Position numbers and translations under genes: made by a program
Assembly (NCBI RefSeq): GCF_002259795.1
Contig: NZ_MWXA01000005.1
Coordinates: forward strand, 620,001 to 684,000
Source of the DNA: Bifidobacterium aquikefiri
Lineage (GTDB): Bacteria > Actinomycetota > Actinomycetes > Actinomycetales > Bifidobacteriaceae
DNA length: 64,000 nt
Reading direction: 5' to 3'
Shown here: piece by piece, positions 44,136 to 53,228 of the stretch
How positions within the stretch are numbered: the first letter of the stretch is position 1
Layout: every line of letters starts with the position of its first letter
The notes under the pieces: generated by a model
Told to the model about the DNA's origin: nothing
The model's database searches: none
Seen by the model: only the letters and a program-made list of their open reading frames with translations

Positions 44136-45185
44136 TCAATCCTTATGCAGGGGATCGATGTGCTCTTCGATATCGCGAATCTGCTCAGGATCAGCCTTCT
44201 CGACATCGATGCTCTCGACACCACTTATCTGATCGAGTGACATCGCCGTCATGCTCGCGGCATTCTTGTTCTTATCACCGGATTCGGCAGCCTCAACATA
44301 TTTGCGAGGAACCACATACACGGGTGATACAGCATGCTGCAACAATCCCTGACTCGTGGAGCCCAGCAACAGACCGGTGAAGCCACCACGGCCACGAGAA
44401 CCCACGACGACCACGTCGTAATTGTGGCTTGCCTTGGTAAGTGCATTGACTGCTGAGCCGGGAACGATTGACTTGTAGACGCGAAGATTTGGATAGAGCA
44501 CCTGCAACGGCTTGATGCGTGCATCCAGATCTTCCATGTAGGATTCCATGACACCGCGTTCCTCGGCCGAGTCGGATCCTGTAAGTCCATCAATGTTCGG
44601 AACGGCAGAAAGTACGTTCAGCTCAGCTCCCCAGCCATTGGCGAATCCTGCAGCAATCTCCAATGCCTTCAGCCCCCACTTCGATTCATCCGAACCAACT
44701 GCAATCTTCGAAATCGTATTGTTCAAATGCATCAGATTACCGTCATCATCGGTGTACGGAACCACTACAATCGGGCAATATGCATATGCCGGAAGGCTTG
44801 AGCTCGTTGTGCCCAGAAGTCGCTCCGCCAAACCCCCCTTGCCGCGGTTACCAATCACTATCAGATTATAATTTCTAGAGAGCTCAACGAAGACGGAAGC
44901 AGGGTCGCCAGTGACTATCAAAGTGGCCGCTTCAACTCCCTGGTCGTCGGCAATTGCTTTCGCCCGCGAAAGAATCTCCTGCGCATCCGAATGGGCAGCG
45001 TTGTCATCACCAAGTGCCGTGTACGTTGCATCAAACGAAACGGCAGCATAACTGGGAAGTGAATATGCACATACGATCTGCAGCATCAATCCCGCATGTT
45101 TGGCGTAATTCGCGGCCCACCAAGTGGCTTTATAGCTTGCATCCGACCCGTCAACCCCGACGAGTATTGCCTTGTCGTTAACCAT
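44136..45185 (-). CDS. tandem-domain universal stress protein
   Basis: A 349-residue protein with two UspA domains. Each has the ATP-binding pattern G-2x-G-9x-G-S/T: GNRGKGGLAERLLGTTS near 133 and GSRGRGGFTGLLLGSTSQ near 282. An acidic tail of about 40 residues follows. UspA proteins bind ATP or cAMP and support survival under stress. AAGGAGG precedes the ATG. It is a single-gene unit. Confidence 0.92.
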   Translation of the reverse strand: MVNDKAILVGVDGSDASYKATWWAANYAKHAGLMLQIVCAYSLPSYAAVSFDATYTALGDDNAAHSDAQEILSRAKAIADDQGVEAATLIVTGDPASVFVELSRNYNLIVIGNRGKGGLAERLLGTTSSSLPAYAYCPIVVVPYTDDDGNLMHLNNTISKIAVGSDESKWGLKALEIAAGFANGWGAELNVLSAVPNIDGLTGSDSAEERGVMESYMEDLDARIKPLQVLYPNLRVYKSIVPGSAVNALTKASHNYDVVVVGSRGRGGFTGLLLGSTSQGLLQHAVSPVYVVPRKYVEAAESGDKNKNAASMTAMSLDQISGVESIDVEKADPEQIRDIEEHIDPLHKD

Positions 45186-45511
45186 TACGACCTCCTTGGG
45201 TTAGTGAACGGTGCTGCTAGGCACGTTCTACCAATAGAATACCGCTGGATGTTGCAAAACGGCGTTTTCAACCAATCGAAATCGTTGTTTCCCCTTTGAA
45301 TTTCGATGTTACGGCCTTTTTTCATGGTATCAGGTCAATATCGCAACTTCGAGCATTCAAATGCACCCCAAGAAAGGCGAACCGCCGCTCATTGTGAACT
45401 CAGCACAGTAGAAACCTCAGTTATTGAGGAAATATGGGGACAATTATGCCCAAAAAACAATTTTATACTTCTGCAAGTTCACAATGAACTGGTCAACCCA
45501 CTTCAGGGGGG
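45186..45511. other. intergenic stretch of 326 bases
   Basis: Holds the promoter side of the stress protein gene and the 3' side of the NlpC/P60 gene. AACCC...GGGTT and GTTCA...TGAAC hairpins just after the latter's stop may end its transcript. A frame at 45306-45515 is open but looks random. Confidence 0.4.
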
Positions 45512-46282
45512 TTAGAGCAGACGGCGAATCGAGTATGAGCCGGTAAAAGCGACACTGACAGCAGTCGTTGTGGTTCCCTTTGATGGATTGAGCGCATTAA
45601 CGACCATGTTGTTGCCAATATAGATACCCGCGTGGGCACTATTGGCAATGATGTCGCCTGGCTGAGCCTCTGCGAGGCTGGCGACTGCAGTGCCGGCAGA
45701 TGCCTGAGCGCCCGATGAGTGAGGAAGGCTGATACCGAATTGAGCATAGACATACATCACGAAGCCTGAGCAATCCCACCCGCTGGTAGTAGAACCGCCA
45801 TAAATGTAAGGGACCTGACCGATGAACTGATTGGCATATGACACCAATGCAGCGGCAGTCTTGGCATTCGGAGGAGTTACGGTGAACTGTTCGGTCGTAG
45901 TCGTCGAAGTATTCGTAGAGGTACTTGTCGATGTGCGAGCGGAACTACGGCTTGCAGCTTCTGCCTGCTGGGCAGCTGCGGCGGCGGCAACACGTGCCTG
46001 CTCCTCTTGCTTGGCCTTTGCAGCAGCGTCCTTTTCGGCTGTGGACTTCGTCTTGGGAACACTCATGGATCCCAAACCGCCCCAATTGCTGTTCTTCTCG
46101 ACATCGGTCGAGGTTGATTCGGCAAGGAGATTCTTCCTAGGCGCATTCACCTTCGGGAATGAACGTGAGGATGTCACGGCAGTATTAGTTGCAGCCCCCG
46201 CAACAGGCGCAGCAAAGGACAACATGGAGCTTGCTGCAGCTGTCGCCACAATAATTGCTATGGATTTCCTAGTTATCTTCAT
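45512..46282 (-). CDS. secreted NlpC/P60 peptidoglycan endopeptidase
   Basis: A 256-residue exported protein. Signal peptide 1-30 (IAIIVATAAASSMLSFAAPVAGA), then an Ala/Gln-rich probable coiled coil (about 80-115) and a Ser/Thr-rich linker (115-135). The NlpC/P60 domain is at about 145-256 with catalytic Cys in WDCSGFVMYVY, His in HAGIYIG and a third polar residue in VVNALNPS. These enzymes cut stem peptides (D-Glu/meso-DAP or Lys) during wall turnover and daughter-cell separation. It sits next to a CHAP-domain gene on the same strand. Confidence 0.92.
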   Translation of the reverse strand: MKITRKSIAIIVATAAASSMLSFAAPVAGAATNTAVTSSRSFPKVNAPRKNLLAESTSTDVEKNSNWGGLGSMSVPKTKSTAEKDAAAKAKQEEQARVAAAAAAQQAEAASRSSARTSTSTSTNTSTTTTEQFTVTPPNAKTAAALVSYANQFIGQVPYIYGGSTTSGWDCSGFVMYVYAQFGISLPHSSGAQASAGTAVASLAEAQPGDIIANSAHAGIYIGNNMVVNALNPSKGTTTTAVSVAFTGSYSIRRLL

Positions 46283-46421
46283 CGAAATGACACATTAGCA
46301 CACGAAGCTGATCTCTCAAACCCAAGTTCCAAAAAACCAGTGAAATCTACAGCAGCATTGAATAGCTCAAAACAATGAAGAATCCAAAACAACGAAAAAT
46401 CCAAAGCATCCAAGAAGTGCC

Positions 46422-46443
46422 CTCAGTGACATGACTCACTGAG
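46422..46443 (-). terminator. hairpin after the CHAP gene
   Basis: CTCAGTGA-CATGAC-TCACTGAG, an eight-base stem just beyond the CHAP stop on the minus strand. No clear T-run. Confidence 0.5.
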
Positions 46444-46460
46444 AACCCGCGCAAAGCAGC

Positions 46461-47477
46461 TCAGTAGTGAATGTATTCGAAGTCGTGAACGTTGGCCAAC
46501 GTTCTGGAATAAGTCTTGCCTGCCATGACTTCGCCTGATTCCGATGTGACGATTGATCCATCGGCATTGATTTTCTCCACGATGGCAACATGCCCATATG
46601 CAGTCGAGGAGGCTTCCTGCCCCTGACGGAACACTATAATATCGCCCACATGCCGAGGCGTGTTATCAACCCAATAGCCCAGCGCCTTGGCCGAAGTAGC
46701 CCATTGATATGCATTGCCGAAATGTGAGCCGACAGGCAGCCCAAGCTGGTGGCGACGCGTATATACCCACCAGGTGCACTGACTGAATTCATAGGCATTC
46801 CCGGTGTCTCCAGTGGCATGATCAGCATTGAATCCGGCCGGAACGACTGACGCATCGGCATCCATCAGATTTGCAACCGTTGAATTCTGAGCCTTGGATC
46901 GAGAAAGCTTGGAAACATCGACTTTGTCGTCGCTCATCGCCCAGGAACCGGTGCCGCCATTGGTTGACACCGTCTCCTTATCCAGAGCCGCACGTGATTC
47001 GGAACGCGACACATCTTCTTGCGAAGTCCCGTTTGAGGCATCGGTAATCGTTTGTGAGCTGGAGGTCTGTGACGCATGTGCTACCAAGGTCTGATCATTG
47101 GGTCCGAGTACAACCATTGCAGTCGCGGCGGTCCCGAACAATGCTGCAAGAGCAGTTCCCGCCATCATCTGAGATTTTCGTGTCTTGCGCCGCGCGGCTT
47201 CTCTGAAGGACCGCCTAGTGACCGGCGACATTTGATTGAGACGCGTGGTCACTGCCAATTCGATTTGTGAAAGGTTAAGGGATGAACCAGCAGCAAGTGC
47301 CGGAACGAGTTGGGCTGACGAAGACTGGCGTTGTGAGAGCACCCGGGAGGAATGAGATCCGTGCGCCTTGCGGCTGACACCATGGGCTGCGCTATGAGCG
47401 GCAGAATGTCTCGAACCGGTAGTTTTTACATTGCGTAAAACTTCGGACGAGGCCTTGCCATGCGAAGCATGTCTCAT
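46461..47477 (-). CDS. CHAP-domain cell-wall hydrolase, membrane-anchored or secreted
   Basis: A 338-residue protein. A long His/Ser/Arg-rich cytoplasmic lead (1-100) ends in a charged RRSFREAARRKTRKSQ, followed by a membrane helix near 104-123 (AGTALAALFGTAATAMVVLG). The outer part has a Ser-rich linker and a CHAP domain from about 235: FSQCTWWVYTRRHQLG with catalytic Cys, GHVAIVEKI with catalytic His. CHAP enzymes act as amidases or endopeptidases on peptidoglycan. The long N-terminal lead is unusual and resembles some actinobacterial wall enzymes. CAGGAGTTG precedes the ATG. Confidence 0.88.
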   Translation of the reverse strand: MRHASHGKASSEVLRNVKTTGSRHSAAHSAAHGVSRKAHGSHSSRVLSQRQSSSAQLVPALAAGSSLNLSQIELAVTTRLNQMSPVTRRSFREAARRKTRKSQMMAGTALAALFGTAATAMVVLGPNDQTLVAHASQTSSSQTITDASNGTSQEDVSRSESRAALDKETVSTNGGTGSWAMSDDKVDVSKLSRSKAQNSTVANLMDADASVVPAGFNADHATGDTGNAYEFSQCTWWVYTRRHQLGLPVGSHFGNAYQWATSAKALGYWVDNTPRHVGDIIVFRQGQEASSTAYGHVAIVEKINADGSIVTSESGEVMAGKTYSRTLANVHDFEYIHY

Positions 47478-47745
47478 TGATACAACTCCTGAACGTCTAC
47501 GAAATAGCTATTGCAACCACCCTGTTGGATGACTCCAATAGATGAGAATACAACTACATTGTGTCGAACGTCCAATCGAAATGGTGTTACGGCAATTGCT
47601 GCCGAATGCCTGCAAGGAGACCCTAGACCTTCGAAAATCAAGAAAATGAATACCTTTCCCTCACCTTCCTTCACGTAACATAAGCAAGAAAGTTCTTCCG
47701 CGACACGCGGAAAGTCAATCCATCGGTCTGATTAGGGTTGACGGT

Positions 47746-48906
47746 ATGACCAATAACTTGACGATTCCCGAGAAACTTCTGCCAGAAGACGGCCGTTTCG
47801 GCTCTGGACCAAGCAAAATCCGTCACGATCAGATGAGCGAGCTGTCTGACGAGTGGAAGACCATTCTTGGTACCTCTCATCGTCAGGCACCGGTGAAGCA
47901 TATTGTCGCCTCAATCAAGGATGGGCTCTGCGAGCTTTTCAATCTTCCCGATGGCTACGAGATTGCTCTTGGCAATGGCGGTTCAACGGCCTTTTGGGAT
48001 ATGGCCTGCGCATGCTTGATCAGTCGCAGGGCAGCATTTGGCGTCTATGGCTCATTCACGAAGAAATTCGCAGATTGCGCAGCCAATGCTCCATTTCTCG
48101 AAAAGCCGGTCGTCTATGAGTCACCAATGGGCACATACACCTTGCCGAAACCTACGGAAGGCGTTGATGCCTATTGCTGGGCACACAATGAAACCTCTAC
48201 CGGAGTCAATGCACCCGTCAGACGCATCCACGGCTTGCAGACAGCGCCCGAAGGTCTTCCAGAGTCTGCCTTGACCATAGTCGATGGCACCAGCGCTGCT
48301 GGCGCGATCGAAATCGATATCTCACAGACCGACGTGTATTACTTCTCACCCCAGAAAGCTTTCGGCTCAGAGGGTGGTATCTGGTTCGCCATTCTTTCCC
48401 CTGCGGCAATTGAACGCGCCAGCCAGATCGAGGAGGCGGCGAAGCTGGACGGTGCAACACGCTGGGTTCCTTCGTTCCTGTCTCTGACCAAGGCTTTGAA
48501 CAATGCCCGCAAGGATCAGACACTCAACACACCTGCCGTTGGCAATTTCATCCTGATGAACAACCAAATCCAATGGCTCAACGACAACGGCGGTCTTGCA
48601 TGGTCAACCGCTCGATGCAGCAAGTCGGCTTCTCTTATCTACGATTGGGCAGATAGAGTCCCCTACGCACAGCCATTTGTGAAGGATGCCGAATCTCGTT
48701 CCCACTCTGTGGCGACCATCGATGTTGACGACATGATCAACGTCGACCAGATTCTCGGCGTACTCCGCCAAAATGGCATCGTTGATGTTTCCGGTTACCG
48801 AGGTCTGCACAGAAATCAGCTCCGCATCGGTGTGTTCCCTTCGGTTGAACCTCGCGACGTTGAGGCGTTGCTCAACTGTGTGGACTACGTCGTTGCCCAC
48901 ATGTGA
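47746..48906 (+). CDS. serC: phosphoserine aminotransferase (actinobacterial type)
   Basis: A 386-residue PLP enzyme that turns 3-phosphohydroxypyruvate and glutamate into phosphoserine in serine synthesis. PEDGRFGSGPSKIR near 14, LGTSHRQAPVK near 42, LGNGGSTAFWDMA near 75, HNETSTGV near 147, DGTSAAGAI near 177 and the PLP lysine in YYFSPQKAFGSEGG near 200. The actinobacterial version differs in N-terminus from the E. coli type. A hairpin TTCCGCG-ACA-CGCGGAA at about 47695 lies upstream. Single-gene unit with a terminator. Confidence 0.93.
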   Translation: MTNNLTIPEKLLPEDGRFGSGPSKIRHDQMSELSDEWKTILGTSHRQAPVKHIVASIKDGLCELFNLPDGYEIALGNGGSTAFWDMACACLISRRAAFGVYGSFTKKFADCAANAPFLEKPVVYESPMGTYTLPKPTEGVDAYCWAHNETSTGVNAPVRRIHGLQTAPEGLPESALTIVDGTSAAGAIEIDISQTDVYYFSPQKAFGSEGGIWFAILSPAAIERASQIEEAAKLDGATRWVPSFLSLTKALNNARKDQTLNTPAVGNFILMNNQIQWLNDNGGLAWSTARCSKSASLIYDWADRVPYAQPFVKDAESRSHSVATIDVDDMINVDQILGVLRQNGIVDVSGYRGLHRNQLRIGVFPSVEPRDVEALLNCVDYVVAHM

Positions 48907-48933
48907 GAAATTCTCATGGCTTTCGAGAACGGG

Positions 48934-48983
48934 AAAAGCCGAGCAATGCTTTGCGCACTTTGCAAGTATTGCTCGGTTTTTTA
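48934..48983 (+). terminator. terminator of serC
   Basis: AAAAGCCGAGCAAT pairs with ATTGCTCGGTTTTTT across a 20-base loop, ending in a T-run. Confidence 0.88.
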
Positions 48984-49016
48984 TCTCTTGGTGTATGCAA
49001 TTGGTGTATGCAATCA

Positions 49017-50420
49017 TCAGAATGGCGTTGACGCGAAAAGATACGATCCCTGGGAGTCGCGGGAATCCGTTCCCGCTTTGGTGTTCACACCAATTTCGAC
49101 ATGGCCATCCTCAGCGGGAATAAACACCGCCTCGCCCTGGGTCAGCTGCACACACCGCCGGGCAGTCGTGCATTGCAATGAACCTTCCGTGCACAGCAGC
49201 ACACGCGGGCCATTCGAGGGCAACTGAAGCCGTTGCGGACCATATTTCTGCATGAGCTCGCCATAGCGCTGGATCAGCCTACCGGCAATGGGCCACGCCC
49301 CAGAAGCATTGTCGACACGTCCATAGGCAAGCATGTATTCAGAAATCTTTGGGCGATAGGTGATCAGATCTTGGATGGCCAAGGCCGCAAATGCCGAACT
49401 TGAAGGATCGATGGGTGCTGCCGGCTGACAATTCAAACTGTGCAAGAGATTCGCAATGTCCTTATGCTTTACAGTCATTCCAGCTCGCAGAACATTATCG
49501 GAGTTGGTCATGATTTCGGCAGCAGTACCGTGGATATATGCGTGTGGCAAACCTGCAGGAATATAGACCGACTCGCCTTCTGCCAACTCAACGGGATTCA
49601 TCATCAATAGGCACAGTACCGAAGCATCCGTCTCGAAAGCCTGCGCAGCCTCGATGGCATTATACAATGCTCCCTGCGATCTTCCCAGTTCAGGAAGATT
49701 CTCGAGCGTGTGCCGCAGTGCTGTCTCAAGAGAACCCGCCTCGACTGCAGGTGCCGTTATGGCAACATGAAAGGCGCGAAAAATACGTCTGCGAGAGTCT
49801 GGCCATGCAATCGAAGACATGGGCATCATCACATCGCAGGCAGCATATTCCTGTGGGGGTTGTCCAACATGAAAAGTCCGCGCCGTCAACGCATGAACCA
49901 TGTTGCGGGCGATCGGATGATCGACTGCCCGCAAGAGACGAAGCTGTTCGGCCAGCGGTGCAAAACCGACCGAGGCGGAAAATGGTTCAAGCGCCACCAG
50001 CATTTCGTTCTTAGCCAGTGAATCCTTGAACGATCGTTCCGGGGCATCAAGAGCAATGTTCAGATCATTCTCACGATTGAATCCCGCTCGAGCCTCAAAA
50101 TCCACCGGATGAACCTGAAGTGACAGAGGAATCTCGGCGGAAATGATCTTGAACAGATAGGGCATTACCGGCCCGAACTCCTGTGATGCCTGCTCCCCTA
50201 CCATCGCAACCGGATCGGCATGAATCTCACTGAGCAGGTCATGCTGCTCACCATTGGACAAGGTCAGAGGTGACGGCGACTGTGGATGACCGCTGAACCA
50301 CATTTCTGCAAGTCTTGCGTTCCGTTGCTCACCTGGCTGCAGGTGAAACATCGCCTGCAGGCGAGTTTTGGAACCCCAGGCATAATGCTTGGGAACGGCT
50401 TCGATTCGATACAACGGCAC
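49017..50420 (-). CDS. manA: mannose-6-phosphate isomerase, class I
   Basis: A 467-residue zinc enzyme linking mannose 6-phosphate and fructose 6-phosphate. KHYAWGSKT near 11, AEMWFSGHP near 38, SLQVHP (zinc ligands) near 100, the DSLAKNEM segment in place of the usual D-x-N-x-K-P-E, YIPAGLPHAYIHGTAAEIM near 290 and SDNVLRAGMTVKHKD near 311. The C-terminal cupin ends with ALTQGEAVFIPAED-like sequence. It converges on serC and shares its terminator region. It may feed fructose 6-phosphate into the bifid shunt. Confidence 0.9.
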   Translation of the reverse strand: MPLYRIEAVPKHYAWGSKTRLQAMFHLQPGEQRNARLAEMWFSGHPQSPSPLTLSNGEQHDLLSEIHADPVAMVGEQASQEFGPVMPYLFKIISAEIPLSLQVHPVDFEARAGFNRENDLNIALDAPERSFKDSLAKNEMLVALEPFSASVGFAPLAEQLRLLRAVDHPIARNMVHALTARTFHVGQPPQEYAACDVMMPMSSIAWPDSRRRIFRAFHVAITAPAVEAGSLETALRHTLENLPELGRSQGALYNAIEAAQAFETDASVLCLLMMNPVELAEGESVYIPAGLPHAYIHGTAAEIMTNSDNVLRAGMTVKHKDIANLLHSLNCQPAAPIDPSSSAFAALAIQDLITYRPKISEYMLAYGRVDNASGAWPIAGRLIQRYGELMQKYGPQRLQLPSNGPRVLLCTEGSLQCTTARRCVQLTQGEAVFIPAEDGHVEIGVNTKAGTDSRDSQGSYLFASTPF

Positions 50421-50489
50421 CCCCCCCTTCCTGCATCATACTAAAGCACGACACCCGTCAAGGTTACCCCGAGATATACACTGAAGGGC

Positions 50490-50744
50490 ATGAAGCTTGC
50501 ACCAATTTTTTCGCAGAAAGCGCGCAGACCGTCACCGAAGCCGGTTCAAGTTGATTTGCGAAGGATATTTATAATTGGCACCATCGTATGGTTTGCAGCT
50601 CTCATTTTCTTTGCCATTCTCGAAATCTGTGGCGTAGATGTCAAGCCTGCCATCGGCGTGAGCGCATCTGGTGTGGCGATAGGCATCATGCTGTTGATTT
50701 GGGAATTCTTCAATCGCTGGAATTATCGCAGGCTCGCCGAGTAA
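50490..50744 (+). CDS. DUF2530 family small membrane protein
   Basis: An 84-residue protein with two membrane helices (about 26-47, FIIGTIVWFAALIFFAILEICG, and 55-71, GVSASGVAIGIMLLIWE) and a short basic C-terminus. The layout fits the actinobacterial DUF2530 family. A weak AAGGGC site precedes the ATG. It is divergent from manA and convergent with the sensor kinase. Function unknown. Confidence 0.72.
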   Translation: MKLAPIFSQKARRPSPKPVQVDLRRIFIIGTIVWFAALIFFAILEICGVDVKPAIGVSASGVAIGIMLLIWEFFNRWNYRRLAE

Positions 50745-50793
50745 GACCACGCAGGTTCACGATGTGCAGCGCATTTCATGCGGCTCAGTGACC

Positions 50794-52026
50794 TCACTGC
50801 TCCGTGTGCTGCGGAGCAAGTGGGAACACCATGCTGAAGGTGCTGCCATGCCCTTGCGAACTCCATAGGGTTGCCGAACCATGGTGTGTAAGTACCACAT
50901 GCTTTACAATTGCCAGTCCCAGTCCGATGCCTTCGTGCGTGGCATCAGTCTGGTGAGAGCCTCGATAGAATCGTTCGAAAACCTGTCGCTGCTCGTCTTT
51001 TGGAATACCAATGCCTTGATCCAACACATGGAGCAAAGCATGCTCGCCATCCTTGCTCTGGGAAACTGCAATGTTGACCGATGAGCCAGATGGCGAATAC
51101 CCCATGGCGTTCTCAACCAATTTGACGAGTGCTGCCTTGATTTGCTCACTGTCGCCATTGACGATAACTCCCTCGCTGCCACCCACATGAAGCGCAATAT
51201 GCGCAGCTTCGGCTTTGCTCGCGAGCTGCCCGGCAACATCGCGGGCAAGCTGAAGAAGGTTGATTCTATTTTTTGCACTGGCGACAATCGGCTCCTGAAC
51301 CTTCATCAGCAGCATCAAATCAGAAACCATATGCTCAAGGTGAGCGCAATGCTTGCGTACCAGCTCTGCATCCCTACGAACCTCTGGACTTGAACTCTTG
51401 GCGTGTTCAAGATCAAGCGCCAGTTGAGACAATGCAGATGTAGGCTTCTGCAGCTGTTCGGAGACATTTTCAATGAAGGAGTCTCGCGTTTGGGCAAATC
51501 GTATCGTTTCACTGACATCTGCCAGCAGTACGACCACAAAGTCACGATTGATCCTGCCCACGGTTATTTTCAACCAGTTAGGGCGCGAAGTCGTTTGAAG
51601 TTCATCGGCATTGCCGGCATTCGAAGCTGTGCGTTCCTGTGCCAGCGATCCCCTCTGCACATCTTTAGCAGGAAAGGCGGAGTCGATCAGAACCTCGGTT
51701 GCACCCATGAATTCCTGTGGGGTCTGAGTTTCCAAGTCAAACTTGGTCTTGCCACCGGACTGTCGAATGCGCTCTATGGCTTCGAGGACCTGTGGCTGCA
51801 CTATTTCGTCATTCGCAACGATACCAAGCATATACGCCTGAGGACTGGATCTGACGACCTCGTTCTGCCGATCTACGACAATTGACGCATTGGGCAGCAT
51901 GGAGAGCAATGCTGCAGTAGATTCATCGAGATCATCGGATTCCTCTGAGGAATCCTCATAGTCGTCTGATTTGCTCAGCCTTCGCCATGTAAACACTTTC
52001 ATAAGATGCTTCACCAATGCATTCAT
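50794..52026 (-). CDS. SenX3/PhoR-like sensor kinase lacking the phospho-acceptor histidine
   Basis: A 410-residue sensor protein. A short acidic N-terminus (no membrane span) leads to a PAS-like region (about 40-180). The dimerisation helix reads RDSFIENVSEQLQKPTSAL near residue 183, where active kinases have N-V-S-H-E-L-x-T-P; here Glu stands at the His position (about residue 190). The ATPase domain is complete: N box KLVENAMGYSP near 308, G1 DQGIGIPKDE near 340, F box FERFYRG and G2 GIGLGLAIVKHVV. It can probably bind ATP but not autophosphorylate in the normal way. GAGGGG precedes the ATG at 52026. It is divergent from phoU, the usual SenX3 context, but no response-regulator gene is next to it. 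Confidence 0.85.
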   Translation of the reverse strand: MNALVKHLMKVFTWRRLSKSDDYEDSSEESDDLDESTAALLSMLPNASIVVDRQNEVVRSSPQAYMLGIVANDEIVQPQVLEAIERIRQSGGKTKFDLETQTPQEFMGATEVLIDSAFPAKDVQRGSLAQERTASNAGNADELQTTSRPNWLKITVGRINRDFVVVLLADVSETIRFAQTRDSFIENVSEQLQKPTSALSQLALDLEHAKSSSPEVRRDAELVRKHCAHLEHMVSDLMLLMKVQEPIVASAKNRINLLQLARDVAGQLASKAEAAHIALHVGGSEGVIVNGDSEQIKAALVKLVENAMGYSPSGSSVNIAVSQSKDGEHALLHVLDQGIGIPKDEQRQVFERFYRGSHQTDATHEGIGLGLAIVKHVVLTHHGSATLWSSQGHGSTFSMVFPLAPQHTEQ

Positions 52027-52265
52027 CACCGAATTCCCCTCGAAATGCCGTTGAATCCAGAAACCATGCATATTCGAGATTGCAATTCCAAACTGCTCGA
52101 AACTATGTCATGAATGCTGGGCACACACAGTTTACATGATATCTGCGTGCCTCACATATGAACACAAGGCGAACTTCTGGTGTCATTTGTTGAAGCGTGT
52201 GGCAATATATGCCGCTAGACTAATAGACTTAAGAGGGAGAATCAGAATCCAGGAAGGCATACGAA

Positions 52266-52946
52266 ATGCGCGTAATTTTCAACGAGGAGCTTGCACAAGT
52301 CTCCGACGACCTCGACCACATGGTACAGGATGTTCGGAAGGCTATTAATGGCGCCGGAGATGCGCTTCTTAAATCGGACATTGAGGCAGCCCAAACAGTC
52401 ATTGATGGCGACATAGAAATCGATGCCCTTGAATCGAGCATCATCGAACAGTGCATCAGATTGCTGGCGAAGCAAAGCCCAGTTGCCACCGATCTACGTG
52501 TGATCGTATCTACACTCAGACTCGCGGCAACCTTTGAACGCATGGGCGACTTGGCCCGCCATATTGCAGAGACCGCTCGTAGAACCTATCCACAACCAAC
52601 CCTGCCTCCTGAGTGCACCGAGCTGTTCACCCAGATGCAGGAATTCCTCATCATGACAGCCGATCGCCTGGTGAAGATGATGTCAGATCGCAGTGCAACG
52701 ACTGCCGAGCAGATCATCATCGATGACGACAAACTTGATGAGCTTCATCATCAGACCTTTGATCTGGCACTTGCCGAAGATTGGTCTGGTTCGAAGCAGC
52801 AGGTCATTGATCTCATTCTGATAGCTCGCTTCATGGAGCGCCTTGGGGACCACGCCGTTTCAGCAGCTCGTCGCGTTGTCTATATCGTCTCGGGCTTCGA
52901 TCCAAGCAAGGAACCGGAAACTACAACCGATCAAGATCCTGATTAA
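52266..52946 (+). CDS. phoU: phosphate signalling protein PhoU
   Basis: A 226-residue helical protein with two PhoU repeats, each with its metal-binding signature: TDLRVIVSTLRLAATFERMGDLARHIA near 78-104 and LILIARFMERLGDHAVSAARRV near 178-199. PhoU links the Pst phosphate transporter to the SenX3/PhoR kinase and restrains the Pho response. AAGGC and an AGGAAGG lie near the ATG. The gene is divergent from a SenX3-like kinase. No pst genes are in this window. Confidence 0.92.
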   Translation: MRVIFNEELAQVSDDLDHMVQDVRKAINGAGDALLKSDIEAAQTVIDGDIEIDALESSIIEQCIRLLAKQSPVATDLRVIVSTLRLAATFERMGDLARHIAETARRTYPQPTLPPECTELFTQMQEFLIMTADRLVKMMSDRSATTAEQIIIDDDKLDELHHQTFDLALAEDWSGSKQQVIDLILIARFMERLGDHAVSAARRVVYIVSGFDPSKEPETTTDQDPD

Positions 52947-52973
52947 AGCGGCTTTTCGGTCATCACGCCCCTT

Positions 52974-53105
52974 TGTCATCTCGAGCGTTCCCTTTTTGTC
53001 ATCACGAGCGGAGGCGTAGCCGTAGTCGAGAGATCTCACCCTTTGGAATCAACCAGTGGAGATCTCTCGACTACGGCGCTACGCGCCTCCGCTCGAGATG
53101 ACAAA
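52974..53105. repeat. dispersed palindromic repeat, copy 6
   Basis: GTCATCTCGAGCGTTCC, then GTCATCACGAGCGGAGGCG and GTAGTCGAGAGATCTCACC on the left, with GAGATCTCTCGACTACGGCG and CCTCCGCTCGAGATGAC on the right: a long near-perfect palindrome of the family seen elsewhere in the window. A 22-base direct duplication (GGGAACGCACGAAACGATGA plus two) follows at about 53108-53153. Confidence 0.8.
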
Positions 53106-53151
53106 AGGGGAACGCACGAAACGATGAAAAGGGAACGCACGAAACGATGAA

Positions 53152-53186
53152 AAATCCTCCAGAAATGGCTTCTGGAGGATTTTTTG
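53152..53186. terminator. bidirectional terminator, phoU and gpmA
   Basis: AAATCCTCCAGAA-ATGGC-TTCTGGAGGATTT with A/T runs on both sides, between the convergent phoU and gpmA genes. Confidence 0.88.
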
Positions 53187-53228
53187 TGAGTGCCTAGATA
53201 TACCAGCCCTGCATCTGCGTAACGCTGC

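Noticed and set aside
45306-45515. 69-codon frame between the stress protein and NlpC/P60 genes
   Set aside because: Composition looks random, no ribosome binding site, and it overlaps the NlpC/P60 stop region.
46283-47745. c-di-AMP (ydaO-yuaA) riboswitch upstream of the cell-wall hydrolase genes
   Set aside because: This riboswitch often precedes such genes in actinobacteria, but the conserved GGGGAnCC and GGGTGAATC blocks were not found in either upstream region.
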